In this document: one piece after another, positions 23,292 through 35,516 of the stretch
Layout of the letters: each line of letters begins with the position of its first letter
Position numbering within the stretch: position 1 is the first letter of the stretch
From: Rosellinia necatrix
Lineage: Eukaryota; Ascomycota; Sordariomycetes; Xylariales; Xylariaceae
Direction: 5' to 3'
DNA length: 64,000 nucleotides
Assembly: GCA_021209875.1 (NCBI GenBank)
Contig: JAGYVD010000007.1
Location: 1,178,001 to 1,242,000, forward strand
Notes under the pieces: model-generated
The model's database searches: none
Told to the model about the DNA's origin: nothing
Seen by the model: only the letters and a program-made list of their open reading frames with translations
Program-made: the position numbers and the translations under genes

Positions 23292-26225
23292 AGTTGGTCT
23301 GTTGTAAGGAGATCGAACAAGAACTGTATAGCCAGCACAGACTGTAGAGCCAGCACAGATTGTAGAGCCAGCAAGGCGGGATAAACTGGGACGGCAATGC
23401 CAGCGATATATGTTTCTTACTACGAAGTCATTTTACGATACAGAGGGTCATTTCTGTGACCCATTATAACAAAACAATCCAGGGTGAGAGTCCTAGGCAT
23501 CTCGACCCCTGCGCAAAACTCACGAGGCCTTCCAGCCAGCCGCGCGCGGTCGCTTCGAGACCGTTCTGTTCCTAAACGGGTCTGCGAGGTATAATATATC
23601 GCCTCATCCGAAACACCGTGTCTGCCCTACTATAGCTAATCGAAGGAAGGCTCATATCAGCTCCGGAGGTAAGTTTCCTAAATCGGTCATGGTGGGCGCC
23701 AGATGCAGAAGTCTTTCAGCTCTCGGTGCCATGTGGAGACAGCTTTGTCGCAGAGTGCCATCCATAAACCCTGAATCTCAGCTCGGCGTTCGAGCGCGAG
23801 GGTATGAGGGTATGAGGTGTGGTAGCGAGAGTATGCTTACCTCGATTCATTCAAAACGCCATAGCCGCAACAATTATCGCCCTCCAATCAAGTCGCCCAA
23901 GACAGCATCATTCATAGGGGATGTAGCAGTGCGAGACCGTTTGATATCACATACGAGAGCACCGGGGGGCTGCAGACATAACGACAGGTGAGGCGCATTA
24001 CTTTCATCAACGCAAAGTCGCCAAAAGATGTTTATTTTGGTATCAGTACAGAATAATTCAGGATGAGGCTGACCCAAACAAGGCTAATTAGCACTGCTCG
24101 CTTTCTCTACTTACCTGCGATTCCCTTCGTTAAGTAATAGCATAGTCTGCACCAACCTTATTCCTCCTATTTCAGACTGTTGCTTCTATGGCACTGCTAT
24201 CGCGGCATTTCCAAAGGCCATTGGACACAATATGATGCCTCAAGTCTGATTAGTCGAAATTCATACATCTCTGCTACTCGATTCTTGTTACTTTCTCTTA
24301 TTCAAAATACTCTGTGTTTTCTTGGAAGTTGCTCATCAAGTCTTCCTAACACCTCGAATAGCAATGTCACTAAGATAATCAGTCAACGCATTACATGGAT
24401 ACAGTCCCCGTAATGTAGTCAGCAGCTTCCGCGCGTGGCCTGGCTAGCACATATTCATCCGAGCCTTTCGCCCCCCTTAATGTCGCCGACACTATCTCGG
24501 CATTAGCACCTGGCACCTAGCACCGACTCTCCCCCGTCAACTCTCGCGATGTCAGTGACCCCGTCGTTGTCTTCGGTATTACCCACCCTTTTCTCTTCGC
24601 CATATTTATTGTAACCGCTAGCCGCCTTTTCTCTTTCATATCTCCAACACTCACTGTTCTACCAACATCATTAGGGACGATAACCGTCGCTGACCGAATC
24701 TCTTCAGCAGCAAACGCGGCCTCCCAGAGAATATGTGGCACAGACCTACCCCGTCGATAGTGACCAATCATCATATAAGGATTTAGTCGGGGCGAGAAGA
24801 GGAATAGGAAGAGATAAATCATAGAATACGTAGAAGTTCTGTGTTCCTTGTCACCAAGGCCTGATCCGAATGATCGTGTGTGTTCTTGACGAATTGCTAT
24901 AGGGTGAGGGGAGATATGAGGATTAGATATTAATCCTCAAAGGAATTTAACACGCTATATTCTTATTTCTTGTCTTCTTCTTTATGGCGCTGTATACCGA
25001 AGGCCCAAGTTAAACGGTACATACCTGTAGCTACTGGCTAAAGCAGATACCGATCACCCCCGCTTGCAAAGTTTGATGTCATCGCCAACAGACAGCAGCG
25101 GAAGGTGACGGGGAGAAGTGACGGGGAGAAGTGATTGGGTCTTTATACATAAACGTAGTCGAGCTACATAAGTAAAGTAATTAGTGGGCGGGGGAGTCTG
25201 GCGCGGGTCTCACTCCCCAGCAGAATCCAAAACCAAGAAAAGAAGAAGGCCAATATGAGGACAACCTACCTCTACTGTCCCGACAACCTGGACCTTGGAT
25301 AGCTAGCTCTACAGGGGTTAAGGTGGGACCACAGGGCTTAGCGTCCCTTGTTCCCGTCTGTGACTTCGGAATTTACGTCATAGTTCGGGCGAATCACTGC
25401 ACATACCTATTGAACGTAACTACTGACCTTCCTAGTATGTAGTAGACAGCATGTAGGCGGGTTTTTAGCGTGTGCTGGACATTATGAATACACTTAGACT
25501 AGTCTGATATGAATCAATCCTCCCAATGTATGTACCTGGGTGGCATGGGGCAACATGTGGAAAGGCACGTCACCAGACCCGTTACGCCCAGTTCAAGGGT
25601 GTACATGCTTGCCTCAGTTACCGGCTATATAGGATATAAGTAGTCTAGCGACTAACTTGATAGTGTTCTACTTTTGCATACCTTTCGCCTCAGTAGTCTT
25701 TGTTTCAAAAGCAGTCGAGATTAAGCCCTAGAGAGTACCACTTGTCAGATGGTGTTTAAGAATACTGATATAGGACGTCGAGTGTTCAGATGATGACCGA
25801 CGCGCGCGCGCGTATGTAACCGTAAAGATCAACTAGCTATGTTAGCGTTGGGGGCGTTAGTAGTCGGCTGAGTAGAATAATGCAAAGCAGGTTAGTTTTG
25901 TGGAGGTAGGTAACGATGATCTACCGACAGCATAGCTATCTACCTCAGCTAGTAGATCAGGATCGGGTGATAATAAATAACGACTTCATGAACATGGAAT
26001 TCAAGGGTGGCGGTACTACATAAGTGGTTGGTATTATGAAGAATATCGTTGCATACAATAATTAATTATATGAGCTAACCGGCGGTAGTAAGTCCCGGTC
26101 CATGGTGACTTCTCCCCATCTACCTACCTACCATACTTCAAAGACGGAAAAGCAAATTAGTTAGTGGGGTAATGTCAGTGGGAGAGCATGATTAGGATAA
26201 ACATCACAACGCCAACGCCAACACC
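23292..26225. other. Gene-free region, 2.9 kb
   Basis: No convincing coding sequence, RNA gene or transposon signature. There is a doubled GTGACGGGGAGAA unit near 25107-25133 and a CG dinucleotide run near 25800. The AT-rich composition in parts and the many short stop-interrupted frames look like decayed sequence. The promoter of the reductase gene should lie at the right end. Confidence 0.55.
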
Positions 26226-27386
26226 ATGACTCCGACACTCCTCGTCACTGGCGCTTCCGGCCTCATCGGGTTCCGGATCCTGCGCGCAGCCCTGGAAGCC
26301 GGCCTGAGCGTGCGATATACCGTGCGCTCGGAAGAGAAAGCCCGCATCGTCGCCTCGAACCCGTCCCGTCCGTCGCGCGGTTCCCGGGGGGTCGTCTTTC
26401 GCCGGTCGTGATCCGCGATCTCGCCATCGACGGGGCCTTCGACGCGGCCCTCGAGGGCATCACCCACGTCATCCACGCCGGCGCGCCCGTGCCCGTGCCG
26501 ACCTACCACCCCGCCGCGGACATCTTCCGGCCGACGGTGGGGATGGCGTCGTCGCTGCTCGCCTCGGCGCTCCGGGCGCCGGTCGTGCGGCGCGTCGTCA
26601 TCACCTCGTCCATCCTCGGCAACCTGCCTCTCGGGCCGCGCCCCCCCAACCTCGCGACCCCCGTCTCCGCGGCCGCTCGTGTCGCCCTGCCCGATCCGTT
26701 CCCCGCCGCCTTCGACGACGTGTACCACGGGTATATACTGGGCAAGATCGTTGAGCTCCGGGACTCGGATGAGTTTGCCAGGACGCGGGAACCCCATTTC
26801 AGCATCTGCCATGTGAACCCGGGCTACGTGTTCGGCCGCAACGAGCTGGTCCTCGACGCCGCTATGATGCAGACGCACAACAGCTCCAACAAGTTCCTAA
26901 TGATGGCCATGCTGGGAGTCGAGCTGCCGTTCCCGCTCCAGTCAGTTCCCAACCTGTTTCGTTATCGCACCTGATTCGGAAATTCCTGGTCAAAGTATTG
27001 AGTTTCCGAACTGCGAGCCTCCCCTTTGACGTAAACAGGGATTCGCTGACTTTAAATATACGCTTAGCGGCGGCTTCGCCCATGTAGATGATGTGGCTGA
27101 TGTCCACTTACGAGTCGCTTTTCCCGACAAAACGGCCACGGGATTGAAGAACTTCGGCGTCTCAACTAACGTAAACTTTGATAAGATCTTCGATCACGTC
27201 GAGGAGACCTTCCCTGAAGCTGTTGCAGCTGGTATCTTCAAGAGGGGTAAAGTCTCAACAATACCACTCAATTACGACTCGAGCGAGACTGAGCACCTAC
27301 TTGGTAGGAAGCTCAAACCTTTTAGCAACGCTGTGATTGATGTCGCGAGGCAATACCTGGAGAGGATAGGCGCACATAAATCTTAG
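26226..27386 (+). pseudogene. NAD(P)-dependent ketoreductase (extended SDR), frameshifted
   Basis: Resembles fungal aldehyde/ketone reductases of the dihydroflavonol-reductase/Gre2 type. Exon 1 is 26226-26940 and exon 2 is 27068-27386 (donor GTCAGT, branch GCTGAC). The start carries the Rossmann motif TGASGLIG. The frame is lost between about 26355 and 26400: the upstream frame reads to VASNP and stops at 26409, while the family sequence resumes one base out of phase (GGRLSPVVIRDLAIDGAF). Coding bases total 1034, one short of a multiple of three, so a single missing base explains it. The active-site YxxxK is seen as YHGYILGK, and the C-terminal half (GFAHVDDVADVHLRVAF) is intact after splicing. 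It could be a true mutation or an assembly error in a GC-rich tract. Confidence 0.8.
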
Positions 27387-28519
27387 TAAACTATGGTAAT
27401 GGGATGAGGCCGAACAGGACAAAGGAATTCGGTGCTAAAAGTCTCCTAGCACGTCATCGCAATGCTTGATACCAAGTCTGCTAAACTCCCGAGCCAAGCC
27501 GGCTCTAGATATCAATCTAAACCCTGTTGCAAAAACCCAAAAAAAAAATAAAAATAAAAAATAAAAAAAATAGTGAAAGCCCTCATTATATCTCGCAAAT
27601 TACCTAGACCAATGCGTTGATAAACAACTTTACGAGAATGACGACGCCTTGGGGTACATTTCAGGTGTTAGTGGCCTATATCCAGCGCTGGGAAAGAGAA
27701 TCGAGAGAGTGGACATTGGAAACCTTCGTGTGCTACTACCTCGGTATACATCCTAATAACCCTTTGTGTAAGTAACCATTCCGATGATATTTAGCCCCGA
27801 ATAATCAAACTAGTGCCATTTGATAATCTGAGAAGCTACAGCCGGAAACATGAAGGTAACGTCGCTGCCCATCAGCGCCCAAGCCAACGTGTGGCTCAAC
27901 GTGGCTTGGGCACTAGGCCATCTATCCCTTTAGGTATGCGGCACTCCGACATCAGCTACCGTAATCCCCAGGTATACAACCATGATACCAAGCTATGCAG
28001 CATCTGCGGCTTGCTGGTTGAAGCAAACGCGTCACATACGGGGATTAACCGTTAATGACCGGTCCGGCGCGGATAAGAGCTGCTCGCATTTGAATCATAG
28101 ATATACGGAGTCGTGAAGTTGATGAGGCATCAACCCTGTTAGGGGGGAAGTTCGCCCAATCAGGCGATCTCGGTTAAGGACGTGGAGCGTCTGGCGAATT
28201 TATCAAGAAATGGTGACACGAGAAATGGGAGATTGTCGCAAGAGTGGTGGCAACGATTTATAAGACAACAAGGGCTAAAATCGTGCCCTTGCTAGCGCAC
28301 ATAGCCAATATCAAACTTTTGAATATCCCACCGAAACCGAGATGTAACCTATGAAGTTATTTCCAATCCAATGCATCTCCCACTTCCGGGGATGAAAATA
28401 CTTCTTTCGCCTATGCCCGTTCGTTCGCTCGCAGGAACGTGGCGTAGCAAAGGCTTTAATAATCCGAGGCAAGGTAAGAGGCGGATACCACTGATCTACC
28501 TTGACTTAGCTCTCTTTTA
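27387..28519. other. Intergenic, no gene seen
   Basis: Holds the A-rich tract at 27535-27570 and a hairpin-forming inverted repeat at 27877-27911. The ORF at 27813-28055 spans that hairpin and has no recognisable similarity. Confidence 0.6.
27877..27911. repeat. Short perfect inverted repeat (10-base arms, 15-base loop)
   Basis: Arms GCCCAAGCCA and TGGCTTGGGC are exact complements. No U tract follows on either strand and no gene end is adjacent, so its role is unknown. Confidence 0.75.
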
Positions 28520-30778
28520 TTACATACCATTCGCCTTCTCCTCCAGGATGGAGACGACGCTGGACTTTTCTTGAGGAGCGGCAACAGCCGCAATTGGCCT
28601 TAAGATAGGGCTGCTAGGTCGGCTCGTGACAAACTACAAATTAGAGAGAATGCACATTAGTTGTTAACACTTCATTTACTGACGAGGCAGAGAAGACTCA
28701 CGTTACTCGCGGCGCTCAGCAGGGCGATGAGTGAGCTTTGTACCACATCCTCGTGGATACCAACGCCCCAGACTGTATGTTTGCTACCCGTAGGCCTACA
28801 TTCGATATACGAGGCGGCTTTCACACCTCGGCCCTCGCCGATGGCATGCTCTTTATAGTCGTGAACGTCTAGGTCGATACTGATCGCCTTCAGTGCAGCT
28901 ACCATACTGGAGATCGGCCCGTTACCCCTCCCGCGCAGTTTAACCTCTTCGCCGGCTACAAGAATAACGCCGTCGAAAATACGTATCAAACTCTTCGTGT
29001 CCTGAGTCTTGCCGAAAGCCGGGGGCATTGGAGACTGTGATCGGTCAGGAGCGATACTGTAGTCAACAAGGCTAAAGTAGGGGTTCTCTTTGAGAAAGTA
29101 CGTTGCTTCAAAGAGAGCAGTGATCTCGTGAGCCAGAAGCTCGCGGCCGAGTTCTTCCGCACGACGTTGGACAACGCTAGAGAAGGCGACCTGCAGGCCA
29201 CGAGGAAGGTCGAGTTGCAGCTTTGCCTGCAAAATAAAGGCAACTCCTCCCTTTCCTGATTGTGAGTTGACGCGAATGATAGCCTCATAATTACGCCCGA
29301 TATCTTGGGGATCCAACGGCAGGTAGGGCATCCCGTTCCATAGGTCCTCGCTGGATAGGCCTCGCTGCTTCCGGTTCTGGAATCCTTTCTTGATAGCGTC
29401 TTGATGGCTACCTGAAAAGGCTGCACATACAAGACTACCGCCGTAAGGAGCACGCTGGTGGACGGGGATCTTGGTGCAGGATTCGACCATGTCGATGACT
29501 ACGTTAAGATTGGAGAAGTCAAGTTGCGGGCTCACACCCTGTGTGTAAAGATTTAAAGCCAATGTGACGAGATCAACGTTGCCCGTCCTCTCGCCGTTGC
29601 TATGAATGGCTTAGTGATTTTTAACGGACTATCGGGGCAAAGAGAGATACGAACCCGAATAAGCAGCCCTCTACACGGTCAGCCCCCGCCATCTGGCCTA
29701 GTTCTGCTGCCGCAATACCTATACTGTGTAAGCAAATGCACCATAGAGCCAAAATCAGGTGTACTCACTGCATCCGCGATCATTGTGGGGGTGCTGCCGA
29801 GAACTGTTAGCATAGACAGCAGAGACGAAAGGATATGACTTACCAGAGACACACACACGCACACGTCTTCCCTATCCCCAATATTGTTACAAAAGTATTC
29901 TATTAAGTCCGCATATACGTTGGGTGTTGATAACTCGACCGTAGCGGGCAAATTGAGGATAATTTGGTCGCCATTCTTCCCATCAGGGCCCCATGCTGCC
30001 TTCACCGCGCGACACACTCTCAAAGCATAATCTGGATCCGTATCGGAGAAGCACTCGGGAGAGAATTCGAACTGCCATCGGGTTCCAGAAGCCTCTGGGT
30101 CATCTTAGGCCCCGGCTAGAATACTTGCTCGCTCGTAGCAAGATAGCATAACTACAAATCCTCTGCAGGGTGACCGAGGAAGACATCGTCCGGCACGACC
30201 CCAGGGGTTTCTATTAAGCGACGGGTAAAATCAAAATCCGTCTGGGACGACGAAGGAAAAGAGACCTCTATCTCCTTATAACCAAGGTCGCAAAGCATCT
30301 TGAAGTAGCGCCACTTCTCGTCACCACTCTGTTTATCCACTTGCCTACATCAGCTCTCAGACGCACATATGCTAACCCAGGTGGGAAAGTCAGGGGGAAT
30401 GCGCGTGCATGGGGGAACGCACCATTGGATCGGGTAGACTCTGGTTGCCGTCGCGGAGGCAAGACCTTCGAGTATGTTAGCGGCGCGTCACAGGCCGAAG
30501 CAGACATTGCAAAACGTACGACAGCCAGCGAGGCGCTTTTTCGATAACCCTGTCCGGCCATTGCCGATTCGGCAAATGCAACGGCTGGCCAAGTTAGTTC
30601 AAGATAAAAGCCGAGCACGTACTATTATTGAGACAGACGAAGCCCACCTTGAATGGTTTGTATTTCTTCCACGGTTCCGTGAGACTGCAGCGGAGGGCGG
30701 ACAAGGTTAGCCCTGCGAATTCTCGAGGGAACAGAGCAGACAGAGTTCGCAGACGTCTCAAACAACTTACATGGGCAT
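28520..30778 (-). pseudogene. 2-isopropylmalate synthase paralogue with internal deletion
   Basis: Family of LEU4/leuA, the first step of leucine synthesis (acetyl-CoA plus 2-oxoisovalerate). Ten exons: 30778-30771, 30684-30648, 30584-30520, 30465-30423, 30328-30175, 30103-29844, 29793-29769, 29718-29655, 29599-28702, 28633-28520. Every junction restores the family sequence except exon 5 to 6. Conserved parts include LPNRQW, LRDGNQSLPDPM, the metal-binding HPHNDRG, GNGERTGNVDL and the regulatory C-terminal domain. Between DDVFL and DDPEASG about 64 residues normally present are absent. The 71 bases there keep eroded traces (a SPC-EDL-like and a YLATS-like string with stops). A GT...AG splice across the gap would keep frame, giving 555 residues. 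I call it a probable pseudogene; a shortened expressed protein is possible. Two extra residues (Val-Cys) come from a GT repeat. Confidence 0.82.
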
Positions 30779-32565
30779 CTTGGCAGCGGGATAGGCTTCG
30801 AGGGAGCAAGATGAATGGACCGGGAAAGGCAGGCTTGCTTCTCCAATTCCTCTCCGGCGATAAACAGCCCTGGAAATTCACAGAAATGGCAATGAGAGAA
30901 ATGCGAAGGGCAGAGCTTCGGAGTCAAAACTGAGTCATGGGGTAGTTAGTCGATATCCAAAGTCCCAAGGTTGAGTGTTTGGAGGGGCAACCCTGTGCAT
31001 GGTTGAATGGAATCGACAGGGTACTAGGTTAGCTACAGCGCTAGCGCCCCCAATTCTGGCGTAATTCTGGCGATTGCCCGCTCCCTATTCGTCCGTCGGT
31101 ACAAATTCCCACGGCTAAGCGACACCCGGAATAGGCCATTCCGAGGATACAGCTACGTACTAGCCCAAGGATCTGTTTCAAGCTCTACCATTTCACCTAT
31201 ACTTTGAACAATCGCAGCTTAGTTGAATATAGGCTCTCATTGTATCGTACCTGCGTAAGGTATAGGTACCCACAATCCCAAAGCCATAGGCCAGAGCCAC
31301 ACACCCAAGGGCAATGCCTAGCTATGCTTATAGTCTCGCCTGCGACCTAACCTTTTACTCTGCCGGGCCATATGAGCCAGATTTCAGCCCTGGCGTCAAG
31401 CATTGCGCCTACCAATGACAGTTTAGCCCTGCTATTCGTAGCCGATCACGGGACAATGACTGTACGCCTTGTTGGCGGGTTCTTGAGGAGGCTGCGGGGG
31501 TCTTCCCACGTAAGACAGAATACTTAACAGTGTACAACTTCTCGTCGATGAAGGAAAGCAGAATGGCGACTAAGACCGCACTGCTTGTCAATTGATGAGA
31601 GCGTCCTAGCGATATCCTTAGCCTCTCCGGATCCGCTATGAAGCCTCTAATTCACCTTCCAGGCATCTCTGCTAACTTCCCAACGGCAAACCGTCAATGC
31701 CACCCAGGGTGTTCTTACCGTCAAGCCTAGTACCCGTACTAGTCATTGGGGCTATTCCGCCAGCTACGCGAAGGGAGACCAGAATAGCCATGCTACTTCC
31801 TACATAACACGCTCGTGACCACGAAGTTGGAGTCTACCGGAGATCCAAGAAAATGGAACATTCATCTCAGCAAGGGGCAAACAGTCCCTCTTCATCGTCA
31901 GCGAGCGCCACCGGGCCGTAAGGATCATCTTGTATGACGTTGAAAAGATCTAGTGCCTCTTATGCGCCTCGCATTCCGGATAGGATCCTTCGTAGAGCCG
32001 GGATTCGTATCCTGTAGAATTACAGAGCCGGTTCCTGTAGGATGAGCCGATAGAAGCATCTCAGTTGTTTCTCTTAAATTAAACGGTGGCTAATCGACAC
32101 TTGGGTGTGATTTTTACGTATCAAATACGAGGCAATCCCTAAACAGCGCCATTGGCCGCGCTGATAGTAACATAAATAAATTAGTGACCGCGTCTCAGGT
32201 AACTTAGATGGCCTGTATCGAGGCAGCCTAGGAGTGTATAAGGGCATCAATGCATGCCTGTCAGTCGCGATCCAGACACAAGCGACACCCCAACACGATA
32301 GCCCCCCCCCAGCCAGCAGTTCGAGAGGCTTTTCATGTAAACTATACGTGTGAATCCCAATTAAAAGGTTTATCTCTCACTAGGTACCTTCCGCAAACCG
32401 GCGGGGAGGGTGACATTTAAATCCCGTGTTGCTGCCGACAGCCTAAAAGCAAATACCTATAGCTAGGCTCTAATCCGAGCCTCCATCCATGTAGCATGCA
32501 CCTTTCCGTCTCTTGACCTCGCCAACTACACTCACGCAGGCTAGCCGATAAACTAAATAGGGGAA
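30779..32565. other. Intergenic, no gene seen
   Basis: 1.8 kb between divergent genes. No frame longer than about 65 codons looks like protein. A run of nine C lies at 32301-32309. I see no terminal inverted repeats or other sign of an element. Confidence 0.55.
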
Positions 32566-33600
32566 ATGGCCGCGGGAGCAAAGCCGTTGACTTGGTTAGT
32601 GACGGGCGCATCCTCCGGGTTCGGGCAGTCCATCAGCATCGCGGCCCTCGCGGCTGGCCACAAGGTCGTCGGAGCGACCCGCGACGTCGCCAGAGCCCAA
32701 GCAACCAACCCCGATTTCGCCCCCATGGGCGGCATCTGGCTGCAGCTTGACCCCTCCCATCCGGATTCATCCGGCGACTTCGCCAGGGCCCAGGAAGAGC
32801 ACGACGTAGACGTGCTCGTGAACAACGCAGGCTATTCCTTCATCGGCGGCGTCGAAGATACAAGGTCGGCCGCTCGGCTGCTTCTCCCAGACCTTCGATC
32901 CTTGGCTAATAAGACCATCGTAGTGAGGAGGAAGTCCAGGATCAGTTCGATGTGAATTTCTGGGGGCCGCTTCGTGCTGTCCGTGCCGTCCTGCCGTATA
33001 TGCGCGCGAAGGGTCGTGGCCACATCGTCCTGATCAGTAGTGGCGCCGTGTAGGCTGGCTATCCATCATATCATAGAGTATAACTTTACTAACGAAACAC
33101 ATATTATGAGTAGATACATGTCTCTTCCTGGACGGGGAGCATACATCGCGAGCAAGGCCGCTATTGAAGCCATTCACGAGACGCTTAAGAAGGAGGTTGA
33201 GACATTGGGCATCAAGATATTAATTGTTGAGCCGGGCGGATTCCGCACTTCTTGGAACACAAATATCAAGACGCCCGCCGCGCATGATGGTACTAGTGGT
33301 TTTAGCATCGGTTACAAAGGCACCGTGGTCGAGCAGTGGGTTGGCCGGGCGCAGGATATCAAGAAAGGCTCTTTGCCTAATCGCATTCGAGGGGACACAG
33401 GGAAGGCCGCAAACGAAATTGTGAGGGCCGTTGTCGACGGTCATGATTATGTTCGCCTATTTCTGGGGCCTGATTGCGTAAGGTTCGCGGAGCAGAGGCT
33501 TAGAGAGCTGCATCATGATCTTGAAGCTACCAAAGCAATTGCCATGTCTACCGATGAGGATATGTCAGAATCTAGCAAAACAAAGGGCACGATGGCATGA
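32566..33600 (+). CDS. Classical short-chain dehydrogenase/reductase
   Basis: NAD(P)-dependent oxidoreductase of the classical SDR family, 303 residues in three exons (32566-32864, 32924-33049, 33114-33600). The cofactor motif TGASSGFG is at about residue 14. NNAG follows at about 86, the catalytic Ser segment IVLISSGA at about 135, and YIASK (catalytic Tyr and Lys) just after the second splice. PGGFRTSW after the active site is typical of fungal members that act on ketones or fatty alcohols. Intron 1 has a weak donor (GTCGGC) but a good branch (GGCTAAT); intron 2 has branch ACTAAC. Splicing is the only way to keep the family sequence. The substrate is unknown. It converges with the MOSC reductase gene 188 bases on. 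Confidence 0.88.
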
Positions 33601-33788
33601 TTCTACTTGAAAGAATTATGGCATTCTTGATCATCTAAACCAATGCCCAAGGGTAGCTGTGGACTAATTAGGTGACCCGTTGGTATTCCTATAAGCGCTG
33701 GAAAAACGAAAAGTCGGATTATGCGAGCCTAATATTGAGTAATTCTGCTTTCAGTATGGATACAAATTAGGGATACTCCCGCAAGGGC

Positions 33789-35516
33789 CTACACCTCGAT
33801 GACGATCCTCCCAATACCCCTACTGACGCAACTCAGCATGGCATCTTTCTTATCCTCCTCCGTGAGTGCCGTACCTCTATGCTCAACTTTCCCACTCCTA
33901 AGTACAACTTTACAAGTTCCGCAGTTACCGACTTCGCAGCTACTCGGCACATCATCGAAATGTTGTCTCAGTACCTCAAGTAGCGTCTCTTCGCTAGCAA
34001 TCTTTAGAACCTTACCTTCTCGATTGATGACCTCGGCTTCGAATGGGTCACCAGTGGTATCAGCAGAGAAGGCCTCAAAGTGTACTTCATCCTCTCCGAG
34101 CCCACATTTCTTCGCCTCTTGGACGGCCTCGTTGAGCATGCGCTGAGGCCCACACACATACACGTGTGAATTCCAAGACAGGTTTTTGAATATCCCCCCG
34201 ATATCCATGCGCTGACCTTTACTCCGATCATAAAGCCTTACAGATTCCTTTAATCTGTCGACGCGCTCGCCAAAAGGCATATCATCCGCAGTACGCAAAC
34301 CATAATGCAACGTCATCTCCCAATTAATATTGCGATACATTTCCATCATGCTCAGAAACGCTGTGATGCCAATGCCACCAACGATGAACACATGATTGCT
34401 AGCTGCGCTAGCGGGTTTGACATCTGACGTGATGCGGCCAACTTGAATGACGTCGCCTTCTCTCATGCTCTGATGCAAGTATTTTGAGCCACCACGGCTC
34501 GATTCCTCAAGCGCGATGCCGAGTTCGAAGCGATTTTCATTTCCAGATACGATGGAGTATGATCGTAACAAGCCGTTGGGCAGCTTGAGACGCACGTGGG
34601 ATCCGAGCTTGACATCATCGGCGTTTGGATCGGGATCTTGCGCGGTAGCTTCGAGTATAAAGGATACGATACGCGATGTTTGAGGTTTCTTCTCGACAAT
34701 CGTATAATCACGCCACTTATCTGCTTCCTTGTCGCCACCGCCTACCGTGCGCATCCGTTTGGCCTTGAACTTAGCTACGCGTGTCTCGAACGCCTTTCTG
34801 CTCTCATCCCCCATATCCGCAATTTTCGAGAGCTCTTCATTCATTTCAGGATTATCAGGAGTGCGGTGCAAGTACTCCTGAACACGCTCAATAGTCCACG
34901 TAGGCCATCGCCGCTCCACAAGCCGAATGTCATCCCCTGCCTGCACAGCACCCTCGCGCAGCACTCGATAATACCAACCAGTCCGGCTCGTCTTATATGT
35001 ATTTGGCGCAAAGTTCTTTATCTGGAAACGGTGATTGAGCTTGAAACATGGTTGTCGCGGCAGGCTAATCTGTAATAGTAGCCCATCGTCGCCAACGGAC
35101 AGGATGTCTCCTATGCAGATGTTGCGCTCATTCATCCTTTCGGTCACGAAGTTTTCACCAAAACCGCCTGGTTGAAATCGCGCCTCAGCATCAGGAAACT
35201 CCCGTCTCCATTGCAAATAGTGCGAAGAGCAATCTAGTATTCTTTAGCTGCTCGTATCGATTACGGGTAACTACGCATAAATGAGCAACGGCTTACACCC
35301 ATGTATGGCTTTGTCTTTCCCGCCGTGAAATGTAAGGTCATGTTCATCCGCGTCCAGCCCAAGAAAAGTGACCGGGATCTTTCCAAAGCGTAACTGCTTG
35401 TCAATTCCTGACTGGATTGTAAGCCCCGGCATGTTCTTCATTGTGCTCGTCCGGATCTCCAGAATCGTGTCCCTTTCGAAAGGAGCGAATAAATCCATAT
35501 CGATTGCGGGGGCCAT
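33789..35516 (-). CDS. MOSC domain - flavin reductase - 2Fe-2S ferredoxin fusion protein
   Basis: 554 residues in two exons (35516-35297, 35233-33789). The splice joins GGKDKAIHG to YCSSHYLQW, inside the MOSC fold. MOSC (residues about 30-160) contains FQPGGFGENF and the conserved Cys of LPRQPCFKL, the proposed sulfur or molybdenum-cofactor ligand. A linker follows, then a ferredoxin-NADP reductase module (LRSYSIVSG flavin site; FIVGGIGITAFLSM nucleotide site; VYVCGPQRML). The C-terminal plant-type 2Fe-2S domain has Cys506, 511, 514 and 542. The order equals bacterial YiiM fused to a phthalate-dioxygenase-reductase-like protein. A cytosolic redox enzyme for N-hydroxylated or similar substrates is inferred from the MOSC family. 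An upstream frame to 35585 exists but lacks an ATG. Confidence 0.9.

Noticed and set aside
23139..23397. Upstream extension of the secreted-protein frame (WLYNLCWLYSLCW repeat)
   Set aside because: The Cys/Trp repeat comes from a short tandem duplication near 23320-23380. The spliced start gives a proper signal peptide and a consistent phase.
24517..24822. 101-codon minus-strand ORF in the 23.3-26.2 kb gap
   Set aside because: No family motif, no splice context and no conserved pattern; probably chance.
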